DNA of 64,000 nt from Coffea arabica (Eukaryota > Streptophyta > Magnoliopsida > Gentianales > Rubiaceae), in assembly GCF_036785885.1 (NCBI RefSeq), contig NC_092323.1, positions 9,742,501 through 9,806,500 on the forward strand. The letters run 5' to 3'. Of the stretch, positions 1 to 11,660 are shown piece by piece. The notes under the pieces were generated by a model. That model did no database searches. It was not told the origin of the DNA and was given only the letters and a program-made list of their open reading frames with translations. The stretch's first letter is position 1; every line of letters begins with the position of its first letter. A program made the position numbers and the translations under genes.

Positions 1-741
1 CTTGAATTGTTACTTGCTGACGATAAGGGAGCAGATTCCGGCTTGAAAGGCTACAATCTGAAACGCAAGAAGATGAAAGGGAAAATGGGTAAAGAAATTC
101 CCGATGAAGGGAAGCTGCCAACTATTGACTATGATGATCCTAGGTTTTCAACCCTGTTCACTTCACCGCTTTTTGCTCTGGATCCCACGGATCCTCAGTT
201 CAAACGGTACTTCTTTTACTGCACATTTGGTCAACGTTTCCAGTTTTATGATGACTTGTGTACTTGACCCTCTTCATTTCTTCTTCACCAATATTGTCTG
301 GATTTTAGAATATTTTCCTGATAATCAATCAATATTTTTCCAGTATAATCTATATAGCGATTTTGACATGTTATTTTCTGAAAGTTACTGCTTGCTCTGT
401 GGCTTCATCTGATGAGGTGTCTCCTCTTTTTTTTTTTTTTTTTTTTTTACAGGAGCGCAGCTTATGCACGACAAATGGCAAATAGACAACAGAAGAGCGA
501 GTCCGAGAACAACAGGGTAAAGGAGCCGTCAGAAACACTTGGACAAGTTTTGGTGTCTAGTAAGACACAGAACGATGACAATCGCGAGTTGCACCGTTGT
601 CTGCCGCCTGCAAAGAAAGAGAAGCTGGAATTGTCCTCATTAGTTAGGTCAATTAAGATGAAATCAAAACAGATTCCCCTTCATGATAAAGTGCTAGGAA
701 AAAACCGCCACCTGAAAATAAAAGCAAGCAAGAGCAAGTAG
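1..741 (+). CDS. ESF1: ESF1 rRNA-processing factor, 3' end (copy 1, cut by window edge)
   Basis: The last two coding pieces of an ESF1 homologue are present: the end of exon 6 (1-206) and exon 7 (453-741, stop TAG). They encode the C-terminal NUC153-type segment ([11 protein letters not shown]...LDPTDPQFK then [14 protein letters not shown]) and a lysine-rich tail. The intron has a GTACTT donor and a T22 tract just before its CAG acceptor. The sequence looked identical to the matching part of the complete gene at 26988-30578, where the full description is given. The 5' part lies left of the window, so whether this copy is complete cannot be seen. Confidence 0.9.
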
Positions 742-1614
742 GTTAACCACTATTTCTATACGGATATTTAGGCAGTGTTGCGAGGATGGCGAAAGTTTAA
801 AAAGTTCTGAGGGACAAAGCAAGTAGTATCCTCTATACATGGGTGTAGGAGTTGGGGTATTTTTCTGTTTTTGGTCAGATAAACGAAGGGCATTTCTGTA
901 TGGTTTTCCTCAATTTAAAAGTCTTGGTTAACTTGTACTCATTTGTTCATATTACGCGCTCAATTCATTTTTCTTTTCTTCTTTATGTTTTTTGTTTTTA
1001 CTCCAACTGAATGTTGATGCTGCAGGATTTCATTAGTTTCGCTGTTGTTATCTTCATTCATATTTTTTTGTTGGGGGCTGTCAAAATCTTCAGTCACATT
1101 CCTTTCTCTTGAATTTTCTATCTGTATTCATGTTGATCGCTAACCAGGTTACAATCTCATCTGTCCTACTCGTTTTCTCCAGCCTGGATTTCAATCACGA
1201 TCTGCACGATATCGTTTCATTTATGCTCTGACAAGTTAAAATCAACTTCAAATTGTCTAAAACTAACGCAATCAAAATGTAAAATAAGCTTTGCAAGGTC
1301 AGTTTAATGATTTCCTCAGGTCGAATAAAAAGAAAAAGAATTAAAAGGGAGTCATCAAGAGTACGCTACACTTCAAAGGGTTATCTGGAATTACCGACAA
1401 TAGCCATATCAAGTATATATATATATGCCTTCGAAAAGTAATATGTATCCATCAATCAAACAATAATGTATATTCACAGCTAAAAGTACGACAGATCAAT
1501 CTCAATATAGCCGAGACGGCTGCAAAACTAGCATATTGTAATGGTATTAAATCTATCCAGTGGAAATGCTACTGCTACAAAATACTGCTCAATTCCACAC
1601 AAGCGGTTGCAGCC
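742..1614. other. Convergent 3' intergenic region ESF1/AP1
   Basis: These 870 bp lie between the tail-to-tail ends of ESF1 (+) and aspartyl protease AP1 (-). They should contain both 3' UTRs and poly(A) signals. The sequence is T-rich on the ESF1 side, with a short (AT)n run near 1418. I see no coding potential. The same sequence recurs at 30579-31451. Confidence 0.7.
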
Positions 1615-4600
1615 TCAGTAAGAAAGAATAATCAAATAATGGCTCAACAGGCAAAACAGAAAGACAAGGATTTTGCAAGATATGGAGTTCGAATCCGGTG
1701 CATTGCTCCCCGGGGGTGATTGTGTTGGAATTGCAGTTGCCACAGGAGAAGTACTTCCCTTTCCAGATGTGGCTTCTGGCACGAGAGTTGAGGGTGAAGG
1801 AGCTTGGGTACCGTTCCGTTGGTTAACGGGCAATGTGTTTGATCCATTCTTAGTTTGCACATCATCGTAGCCTGAGAACAATGCTTTCATTTAAGGGCAG
1901 AGAGTTGCAAACTTCTAATATGTTGCATGAGGCAAAAGAAAAAGTGAACTCACAGTTAGATGGCTTCCATCCCAGAGTCATGTTCTCGCGGTTGAAAACT
2001 ACCCGATAACCAGTCATGAAATTTTCTGGCCAAAAATCAACAAATTGTTTTGTCAGAGCTAGAAATTAATATGTGAATGCATGACTCAAAACAAAATACA
2101 TGGAAGTTCAACTGGAACCGAAAACAAGCGAGCAGGACTTTCTTTTTTCTTTTTTTTTCCTTTTTTAAAAAAAAAGGGGGAATAGGACTTTGATATAACT
2201 TTCCAACAAACTTTGAAGAATTCAATATCAAACTCTGTATCGTGTCACCATAGATAGTCTTATGATCAGATAAGTATTACAAGACGGACCAGTGAAAACG
2301 AAAAAGAATCTTACATCCTAATATGTTAACATGGAACTAGTACTGATATAAGCAATAAATTAACACACAAACTAGTGGTATAAGGGAATGGCATCACTCT
2401 ACTGAAGAAAACAAGAGGAATATATAAAATAAACCAACTCACTTTTCCTTTTTGTTTACAATGGGAAGGGGAGACATTAGTGGCAGTCAGTTTCGTGTAT
2501 TTATGTTCTGATTATATTAACAATGAAACTTAGTGGTACTTACGTCCGATGATGTTGACATCCCCACTTTTAACAACTGCCAAACAATATATATATCTAT
2601 TATTCTGCACATCAGAAAATGGGTTATTACAATCAAGAGAAAATCCCAAGGTATCCAACTTTGTGAAATGTAATTACCGAAAGTTGAAATATTTCCGATG
2701 GATTAGTGATCGAAAATGGATCTCCCCCTTTCATCGTCAAATTCAGAGAGGGCATGTCAAAGCCTGTTTCATTGGGACTGCATGAAAAGAAAGAGTCAGT
2801 CTACAAGGTTCCCAGGGTAAAATGAACGACCACGAGGTGAAGTATTGTTAAATGATGTTGTGAGAATGAAATTACCTTAGATTATAGCAAAATTCAAAAG
2901 GAATTTGGGAATCAGATGGATAACGTGGCTGTTGGACCCGAGAATTGAACTGCCAAAAAACATAGAAGCAAGATAGTTTGTAATCCTTGAAAGCAGACCA
3001 CATCATATTTATGTAAAATATCATGAAAACTTCCTAGTAACTTACATTCTCGGTTATAATTGAGTAAGCTGGGTCATTGACATATGTAAATGAGGTGCCA
3101 GAATCAAAAATAGCAGTGAAATCAACATCTGTGATATTCTCTCCCACAGCTATTTGCGTAATGCTTATGTTGTAAGCTGGGCTGATAGAAAATACAGGGG
3201 GGGAAAAGGTAATGAAGAGAAAAATAAAATTTAGTAGAATTTTGGAAGTCCTTTAATCTGAAGAAAAGTAATTGGTGGCTAAGTGAGTGAAATTGGTACT
3301 AGAATATACAAAGCGAACAGGAGCTGCTTACTGTAGTTGATGAAGATTGAATGGTGTTTCTCCTTGGTCTGTACTTCCTTTATCTCCAAAAACAATTCTT
3401 CCAACTCCATCATTCCCAAAACACATCGAAAAAGAATTTGCAGCTAGCCCTTTGCTTGCTAATGTGCTAGGAACTGATATAGTGTCCATACCTAGACCAA
3501 ACAGACCATTGGGAGCAGCACCATCCAAAAATCCACCAGTTTGAACTATTCCACAGCTGAAATAGAAGAAGCATCATGAGTCAATGTCATGTGCAAGTAG
3601 AAAGGCCATGGACAAAATATTGCCCAATAATCAGCTGTGAGTGCAAACTACAAGGAGACATGATTAAGGACATAGATATATGAGATAACGAGCAGCAGCT
3701 AAGAAGGCAGATAAAAGTCCAGACAAACTCATTAGTTGAAACAATAATAAAAAATAAAAAAAAAGGCAATCTAGGAATCTAAAAATGCCTCGTATAGACC
3801 ATAAATGTAGTCCCCAGAGCGAGGATAACAATAAAACTTCAGCTACTCAGAGCATCAGGAAAAAGAAGAAGAAAAAGAAAAAAGAAAACTTGAATTAATT
3901 CACCATTTGGATTAGAAATATAATATGTCTGCTGCATCAATGTGAAATCCTCCTTTAAGACAGCAACATAAGATTCATGAAAGTATTAGTCTCTTCAGAA
4001 TTTTATTGATCAACGATGAGCTCCTCAAACAAAAACAGGTAATCATACTATGAATTAATAATACTCACCCCAATGTAATTGGCGCATCAACAACTTTCTG
4101 CTGACTATCATCCGTAGCCAAGTGCAAAACATCCTCAACTAACAACCCTGTAGATGAAGTGTTGCCGGAAAGGTAACTAACTTCATAAGCACAAGCCTTG
4201 CGTGAAGCTGAGCATGCTCTTCTTCGTGCATCACACATTGTACTGTTGCACGGAACAGTCATGCCAGTTGAGGATGTATCCAGACTGTACATGTTTAAAT
4301 CAATTCGCTGCTTGAAAAGAAAGAGCGAAAAAAAAAATGAATAACAGAAAACTGGCTATGGAAGACAGGCTCAAAATTTAAAAAAAATAAATAAAAATAG
4401 TACAAATAAATTTGGCAATAGAAGTATTAATTAAATTTTTCAACTTTTTAGACAGCAAAATTGGCTGATGAAGTTTGAACCTGGTATTGCACAATGCTAG
4501 AATTTTGATTAACAAGATAATAGAAATTTATGGTGCCAATCAAGCTTGCGCAATGCACAGTTAAAATTAAGGTACTGGTAATTATTGCTTCCCAAAGGAA

Positions 4601-6594
4601 AAGTGTGACATCCACCAGAATCTTGGATGAAATGTCCAATCGAAAAAAACTTTATAGTTAGTCATATGGCATAAAAATTGGGGAAAAGAAAAACCCAACT
4701 GCCACTAAACATAGCGGAAAAAGAAGCCAAGCAGTCCACTTGTTGCTATTTTTCTTCCCCAGCAGCAAGTTCTTAATTACCAATACAGCAAGATGAAGAT
4801 ATCCATATTTGCAAATTAATCTAAGACATAGTTATCATTTCAAGTGATAAAATGTGAAATTAAAATCTAAATAAATTAACATACTTGTCCTGATCTTGTC
4901 ACCAAGCCACGCACACAACTGGTACAATCACAAGGCAGCCAAAACAAGTCACTTCCAGTATCGAGTGCGACCAAGAACCACAATTCTGGTGTTCCAACGG
5001 AGACATTTGCATAGTACAAACTGCAAGTTCAGGAAAAAAAAAAAAAAAGAGAGAGAGAGCAAAGGAAAAATATTGGTCAATTGCACATTTATTTTTTCAA
5101 GGAAGATTAAATTACTCATGCTGTATAATCTTGGTTTAGTCCATTAAATATCTGTCACCCCATGAACGCTTATTAATGTTTTGCAAAGTAGGAAATTAAA
5201 GGTGAAAAATTATTAAAACTGGCCAGAAAAAGGAAAAGAGAAGAGAATTCATAATGTTAAGTTTAAAAAGCTCTTTCGCTCGTAAAACTGGAATCTTTTT
5301 ATAGAGACAGAAACACCAAAGGAACAAAAGCAACACAGAAATCTAAATACCGAAAAAAAAAAGGATTTCCAACCAGCAAACAGATAAAGTGCTACAGTTT
5401 TTAAACTAGAGCTCGCTAGCCTTGTAAAAGAAATATGATAAAATAAAGGTGGTTCTGATTAATGAAAATTTTTTTTTAAAAAAAAAAGTACAACAGAATA
5501 CGGGAAGAAAAGGAGGCTTTAATGATTTCCACAAATCCTTTGAGCACTATCTTCGTCAAATTGCCTTTCAAGAAGAGAGTTTGTTTAAAACCAGCATTCA
5601 AACCCATGCTATGTAAGGGTTTATATTTCAATTCAAAACAGTAATATATGTTCGAAACCAGCATTCAACCTCTTCCATTTCCTTTTCCCCAACTCCTCTA
5701 TTCTTCTTCTACCAGAATAAAGCAAAATATTACAGTTTTTCATTTAAGATATATTATGCTATCAAAAAGCTTTCGCTTATGACAACTACATATACACATA
5801 TGTATATACTATGTTGTGTTTGCGTTGGGATTTTCTTTTTTTAAATAGTAGTAATTAAGAATGGCATTTCCCACCTCTATCAGTCTCCGAGTCCTAATTT
5901 CTATAGTTTTATTAAAAACATAATTTAACATATTGTAAATGGTTCACTACTATATAAATAAATTTGGCGAGTAAAATATAAAAATGAAAATTCAATACAA
6001 AATTAAAAAAAAAAAACCAAATTTAGTTCTTTTTCAGATTAATTTTGAATTGGCATCCAAACTCAGAGCTAACATTTGAAGTAAAAGAAAAAATTTCCAT
6101 AACTTGTAATTTGGTTTTACACTTTTAAAATATACTTACATTCGTACTTTCAAAATGAAATTGAAAAGATAAAATTTGAAGCAAAATAAAACCATAACCT
6201 GCAATTTGGTTTATCATTTTTAGAATATATTTTAAACATATAAATCCATAATTAGATAGAAGAAAAAGGGAAGGGAAATGAAACTTTACAATCCCAAGGA
6301 ATTAAGGCGGAGGGTGTCATTGCCAGCGACGAAGGTGACAGGGGTGGTGGTGCCGGCGAGGTAGCGACCCCGGTTGTAGCGATCACGGTGGGCCATGGCG
6401 GCGTAGTAGTCGAAAGAATGTTTTTCCGGCAAGCCATCAAAGTCGAAAATACTCCTAACCGGGTTAGAGTATCTGTGATGGATATCAAACCCGAAGGTCC
6501 CAGAAGCAGAACCACTAGCTTCAGAGCTGTGTATGCCCGAGATTAGCATAATGAAACCCATAAAAACCAAAACTTTACCATCTACAAAAACCAT
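1615..6594 (-). CDS. Aspartyl protease AP1, GPI-anchored type (copy 1)
   Basis: Pepsin-family (A1) aspartyl protease of the plant GPI-anchored type. Ten exons join to 534 residues: 6290-6594, 4885-5020, 4069-4307, 3332-3556, 3046-3181, 2876-2949, 2678-2777, 2544-2604, 1954-2025 and 1615-1871. The catalytic motifs are DTGSD (Asp about 122) and DSGTS (Asp about 328). The N-terminus is a hydrophobic signal segment. The C-terminus is a Ser/Thr/Pro-rich stretch followed by a hydrophobic tail, as expected for a GPI signal, which places the enzyme on the outer plasma-membrane face. I chose the ATG at 6594 because it puts the signal peptide first; an in-frame ATG at 6645 would add 17 residues. Exon 3 has a tandem acceptor (AAG CAG) that could add one residue. 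Its downstream neighbour AP2 is a paralogue with the same exon plan. The substrate is unknown. Confidence 0.9.
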
Positions 6595-7965
6595 GATTCT
6601 ATCACTTCTACAGCTACTACTAGTAGAAGAAAACAAAAATCCCATTTGAAATACTCTATTTCGGAGAGAAGTGACAAAAAATAATCCTCCTCCGAAAAAA
6701 AAAAAATTGTTGTTGATCACGAAAAAGGAAAGCAGAGCAATAATTGGGTTAGCTGAATCAACAAGATAATTTATATGTGGTTGTCCATGCTAAAAAAGAA
6801 ACAATATGGCATACGTGTTGGCTTGTTCGAATATGCAAATGTATTTTTATTTTTTTTTTTCCTCGTTACGTAGGAAAAGAAAGCGAGAGCAGGTGAGGTG
6901 GAGCTGGGCTTCTAGAGAGAGAGAGAGAGAGTTTGAAGGGGAAATAATAAAATCAAACCTGGGACTGGGAGGAGAAGTTGAATTTTGTTGGTTGAACGAA
7001 TCCACTGTAGAGTAACTCGCTTTTTCTGATTTCGTTCCAACTAGGAGTAATATCATCCTATTTTTTATTTTTTATTTTTTGGAAAAAAGAAAAAGAAAAA
7101 AAAGGCGTCGGAGGTGCGAAGACGAAAGTCCACCCCAGCAGCGGAAGGTGGCCGGCTGCTGAGGCAATCAAGGATGGTGGGAAACGAAATCATTCATATG
7201 ATTGACTCTTGGCTTTTTCATTTCATTTATTACTAGCACTATAGACTAGTAACAGTTGGCAAGGAAACGGGTGGAGGAGGAGCTAATAGGGTAGTAATTT
7301 TTTAGACTTTAGCGTTTTTGTTGATTTAATTGCCATTAAAGTTGGGAAATGGAAGACATTTGCCATTTTGCGGGGGACGGAGGAGGAGACGTGTCAAAGT
7401 GTCACTAGCCACCCACCATGAATAAACTACTTTTTTTTTCTTGGGCTGAAAATCATGAATAAACTTTACCACTCTACTTCTTTTTTTTTTATTTGAAATG
7501 TTTGTTTAAAATAATTCATAATATTTCTTGTGATAATAATGTATATGGAGTAAAAAAATAATTTAAAAATAAAAAATGATTGAAAATGCGTTTATAACAT
7601 AATATAAAAAATAACTTTCGATTCAAACACAATCTAAGCGGATAGTGCTATTTAAACTCAAAAACTGAATTTTCTTTTAATTTTTTTAACAAGGGATGGA
7701 TGAGATTAAAGAAATGAGGAGGGGGGAGGGGAATCGGAACCAAGGATCTCTAAATTAAACGATAGAGGCTTCAACTTTAGCCAAAAACTAATAATTTGTT
7801 ACATAAAGAAGATATTTAAAATTTTCACCGTAAAATATAAGTTTGCTCAAGATCATGTTAATAATTAGTGTTGAATGTCTTGAAAACGTGGTTAGCTTTA
7901 ACTTCAAGTGGTCGTAAAATAAAACCACGGCTAATCACAACCTTCTTCAATTTAAATAATTTATA

Positions 7966-8427
7966 TCTCTACAATAATAAAATCCGTGTGTCAGTGTTAA
8001 CTTTGTTTGTTTTCAAATTTATCCTCATCTCTCTGTAATCTATTAACTTTTATCTCTATTATCCATTAATCTTGAGTATTTCTATTATCAACTGACACAC
8101 AAATCCTACCCAATCAAAAGTACTTCCCTTTAATTTTCTCATTCTCCCTTAGTAACGGAATTTTTACGTTCTCCCTTATCTATTAATCCTTATTTCTATT
8201 ATCAACTGACACACAAATCCTACCCAATCAAAATTACCTCCCTTTAATTTTCACGCTCTGCCTTAGTAACAGGTTTTTCTACTCCCAATTGTACACATTT
8301 TTTTCTATAATAATTTTTTATTACATATTACATAAAATAGTTATATTCACTTGCACTATTTTTATATTTCTTTTAATTAAAAATATTTTTTTTATAAGTT
8401 ACACACACGTCGAGTATGCATAGCTAG
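7966..8427 (+). mobile_element. Helitron-like non-autonomous element (copy 1)
   Basis: The segment starts TCTCTACAATAATAAAAT after an A and ends in CTAG before a T. This matches the Helitron pattern of TC...CTRR inserted between A and T, and the start resembles many plant non-autonomous Helitrons. Inside are two direct copies (about 8080-8160 and 8198-8275) of a block containing ATCAACTGACACACAAATCC. A clear 3' hairpin is not obvious, so the call rests on the ends. It has no coding capacity. Confidence 0.42.
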
Positions 8428-9173
8428 TGTTAACTAAAGCAGCTGCCGTGTAATTTGTTAACCTAACACCATAAAAAAAGTAGTATTTAAAAGACTTGGG
8501 TGCCTAATGAACACCACATTAATTATCAATAAATAGTAGAAAAGATTAATTATACTTTTCTATCTAGAATATATAAATGAGAGCGTTAATATTACTGACC
8601 TCTGGAGAGAAAATTAATTGCGTACAAAACGAATCAGCGAAGACAGTCAGATACGGGGATGCATCAGCATCATGCATGGCCTTGACTTGACTTCAGTTGT
8701 CGTGGCCTTCAAATTGAAAGTCTCATCCCATTTTGATTTTAGCCAATCAACAAGAACTCCTTTAATAATCGGGGCTGCAGCTTTTCCTTGTAAGTTCATT
8801 TTTCCCTCAGAGGAAAGTAAAGTTCATTGACATGCATAAATTGCACGGGACGGCAACGTCTCTTCTAGACGACGCAAAGCCTCAACTAAACATAAGAAGA
8901 ATACGTATATGTCTAAATCATTCATCAATCTGGGTGCTCTACCAGTCTACCTAGATACGTGGCAAATCAGGAAGGAAACCAACTTTAAAAAAAAAAATCT
9001 CAGTTCACTAGCTACAAGACGTCATTTGGTACGTGTATTTTGTTCACACATGGCAACATATACAACTAATTTGGGGGTATAAATTTATGTTGATAGCGAG
9101 CGTGGTGTAAATTTATGGCGTCTAAAAATTATGGTAGCTATCCTAACATCCTAACCAATGATCGATGTACAAT

Positions 9174-9351
9174 TTTTTTTTTTTTGTCAACATAGAGGGT
9201 GTCCGGGTCAATTCGTAAGGATCCGACTAATCCCTCTGCACCTGTGTACCCCGCTCCCAAGAGGATCCAGGCGACATGTGAAACCAGACTCGAACCTGTG
9301 CCATCACGAGGAATACCCCATGGGTTCACCGGCTGAGCTGACCCGAGGGGC
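9174..9351 (-). mobile_element. tRNA-derived SINE (copy 1)
   Basis: Read on the minus strand, this 180-bp element begins with a tRNA-like head. It has an A-box-like TCAGCTCAGCCGG and a B-box-like GGTTCGAGTC with normal spacing. A body ending near ACCCGGACACCC then TGTTGAC follows, and then a poly(A) tail (poly-T on the plus strand). The flanks ATGTACAAT (9165-9173) and ATGTGCAAT (9352-9360) form a 9-bp target-site duplication with one mismatch. The layout fits plant SINEs of the Au-like kind; I cannot fix the family. The tRNA-like head is not a tRNA gene. Confidence 0.8.
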
Positions 9352-10363
9352 ATGTGCAATCAATTAATTAATTGTTATGATCATAATCTGGACTTCTTTC
9401 AGGAAGCGTTCGCTGGGGTTTGATTTGACAGATACATGCACCATTGGACACACTCGTTTGTGTTTTATTATTCCAAAGAATCTACCAGTAAGTCGTTTCT
9501 GGACTGAGTCAAAATCAAAATACTACTTTCTAGTTATCTAAAATTAGATTACTAGTACACATAAAATACAGTTGAACTTTTTTAGGTTGGTGAATTATGT
9601 AACGCTATCAACAAACTTTTGCAGGGATTCTTAAGGGTTAATTCCACTCTGTCCCTTCAAACTATATCTGAAATCTCACTTAAGTTCCTAAACTTCAAAA
9701 TGGGACACTTAAATCCTTAAACTATAAAATTCGTCCCACCGTTGTTCAATTTTTGACGGAATGCACAAAGCGTAACAGAATGGTTCTCAATTCTGTTAGT
9801 TATTATTATAACTAAAGTTAACCAAATCTAGCAAGGATATAAATGTAATTTTAATAAGATCCAAAACAAAAAAAACCAAAAAGATAGGGACATAAAGAGT
9901 TGAAAAGTAGTATAGGAATGGTCCAAAGTCAAGCTTGGAAACTTTTTTTTTTCTTTTTTGAGAACGCGTAATGGCTTTTGAGGTTTGACACATGGAAATC
10001 TGCTAAAATTCTCTCAGTAAATAAATAATAAACAAATGCGTAATGGTAGATTAGATTTGTCCTCCCAACTCCGGACACCTGCAGCACAAACTGCAAACAG
10101 TCTCTCAGCGGTCAGTCAGCACCGTAATATTATAACACTACTAATACACACTATTGTACATTCTCTTCTTCCAAAATCCAAACGTCTCGACTTCTTCTTT
10201 CTTTGTTGAAGCAGTCTTTTTCGGCGGCAATCATGGGAGAAAGAAGAAACAGGAAAATGCATTATGCAATATGCAGGCGACGCCACCAACTTACAAGCTC
10301 CTCTTCCTGTTTACAAGCTCTACTTTTTACGCTTTATTTGTAGTATATATATATAATTAATTT

Positions 10364-10520
10364 GGTTTGTTTGGATAGCGTATTATTTGAAATAATTACT
10401 GTATCACTTTTTATGATGTGATGTATATGAGATAAAAAAATATAAAAAATTAGATTAAAAAATGTGTTTATGATACAAGTAAAATATTATTTGGGATAAT
10501 TTCACGGTCCAAACGAACAA
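10364..10520. mobile_element. MITE, GGTTTGTTTGGATAG family (copy 1)
   Basis: About 157 bp with inverted ends: GGTTTGTTTGGATAG on the left and GGTCCAAACGAAC on the right. The AT-rich core contains 'aataattactgta' and 'atgatgtgatgtatatgagataaaa'-type words. The same family appears at 20586-20763 and, decayed, at about 62609-62760, and a weaker relative may lie at 7495-7640. Non-coding. Confidence 0.65.
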
Positions 10521-11263
10521 AGTCTAGCATTAGTTAGGGGCAAGACGAACCAGAAGAAACGCGTAACATTGCTGTCAAAAAATTCCCCAGGGGAATTAGT
10601 TGTCAGAATTGGAGTGCCAGGTTCTCTTGCAAACTTTTGACTCTAACCGTTTCCATTAGCATATCTTCCATTACTGTGAAGAGATGGATAGATTGACCGT
10701 CGTTTTGTACGTGGATCGATCCCTCTTTTTTTCTGCCAAAATCCCTCTTTGTTTCTTTCTTTCCGTGACGTTATTAAGGTGAAATGTTGGGAGTCATTTG
10801 ACATGATACATTGGGATTTTCTCTTTTTTGCGTTGAGAAATATTTATTGTAGATGAAGAGAAAGAATGAAAGAAAGATATACGCGTAGAAGTTTTACTTC
10901 CAATTTCTCCAAAAACGTGACGTATCCCACAAACTAAAGAGTCCAACTCACCGACCAACCCAAATAAGCCACAGAGACAGAGACAGAGACAGATGGGAGT
11001 TGGCAGCAGTCCAAAGTTTGGTACCGACTAAGTCCAAACCACATCAAATAAGTCTGTGAGGTTAATCTTTGACTCCTACTTCCCTACCTACTTACTTCTC
11101 CAGGCCCTGCCCAAAGCAGCGAAAGTGAAAGAGAGTTGTAGACGGCCTTACGTATGGCTCCTCCAGCCTCAACCCAATTCAAAACCCAGACCGACCAGAA
11201 TCGTCATGAAAGCCTCAAGGACAGCCACTTCCAAGCCCAATAGCATATTCACGTTTAAAACCC

Positions 11264-11295
<32 letters not shown>

Positions 11296-11660
11296 CAGAA
11301 AGAGAGAGGGCAAGCCGTTCATACACATGGAACACAAATGAATGATAATTCTCCGTTATTTGAATCCACCAACACTGTACAAAAACAAACGACTGGCCTT
11401 CTATTCTACTGAAAGAATAGCTTAAAGAAACACCGGCAAAGGAAGCAACCAAAAAATGGCATCATCAATCTATCTTCGCTGTATTTACATTCTATCTTCG
11501 CTCTGTATCTACTGCAGCCATGGTTTGATAATCCATGGAAGCAGACAGCAAAGATGCTTTGTCAAAGGCTCTTGTACTAAACACACTAACACTGTCTCAA
11601 TAGTCGGATGAAGTTAGGCTCCTCCTCTGGAGAAGGGAAGTGAGGATCGAGCAGCATCTG

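Larger units (their letters stand above)
6595..11660. other. 5-kb intergenic region between AP1 promoter and AP2 3' end
   Basis: AP1's 5' flank occupies the left side, with a (GA)n tract near 6914-6931 and pyrimidine/A-rich runs. The rest is a nest of interspersed repeats: a Helitron-like element (7966-8427), a reverse-strand SINE (9174-9351) and a MITE (10364-10520). A dispersed, decayed element near 9630-9830 has the common plant motif of 'tccctcaaact / taagttcctaaact' type. (GAGACA)n lies at about 10976-10994 and A28 at 11264-11291. The last part should hold AP2's 3' UTR. I see no convincing gene. The same sequence recurs at 36432-41497. Confidence 0.65.

Noticed and set aside
9290-9351. 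Possible tRNA gene on the minus strand
   Set aside because: The A- and B-box-like motifs belong to the SINE head. The rest of a tRNA cloverleaf is not formed, and a SINE body, poly(A) and target duplication follow.
9138-9367. Open frames on both strands around 9.2 kb and 39.0 kb
   Set aside because: They are translations of the SINE and its tail.
11056-11412. 118-codon plus-strand frame near AP2's 3' end
   Set aside because: It starts at a non-ATG codon and its lysine run is the A28 tract. No family resemblance; probably flank DNA.
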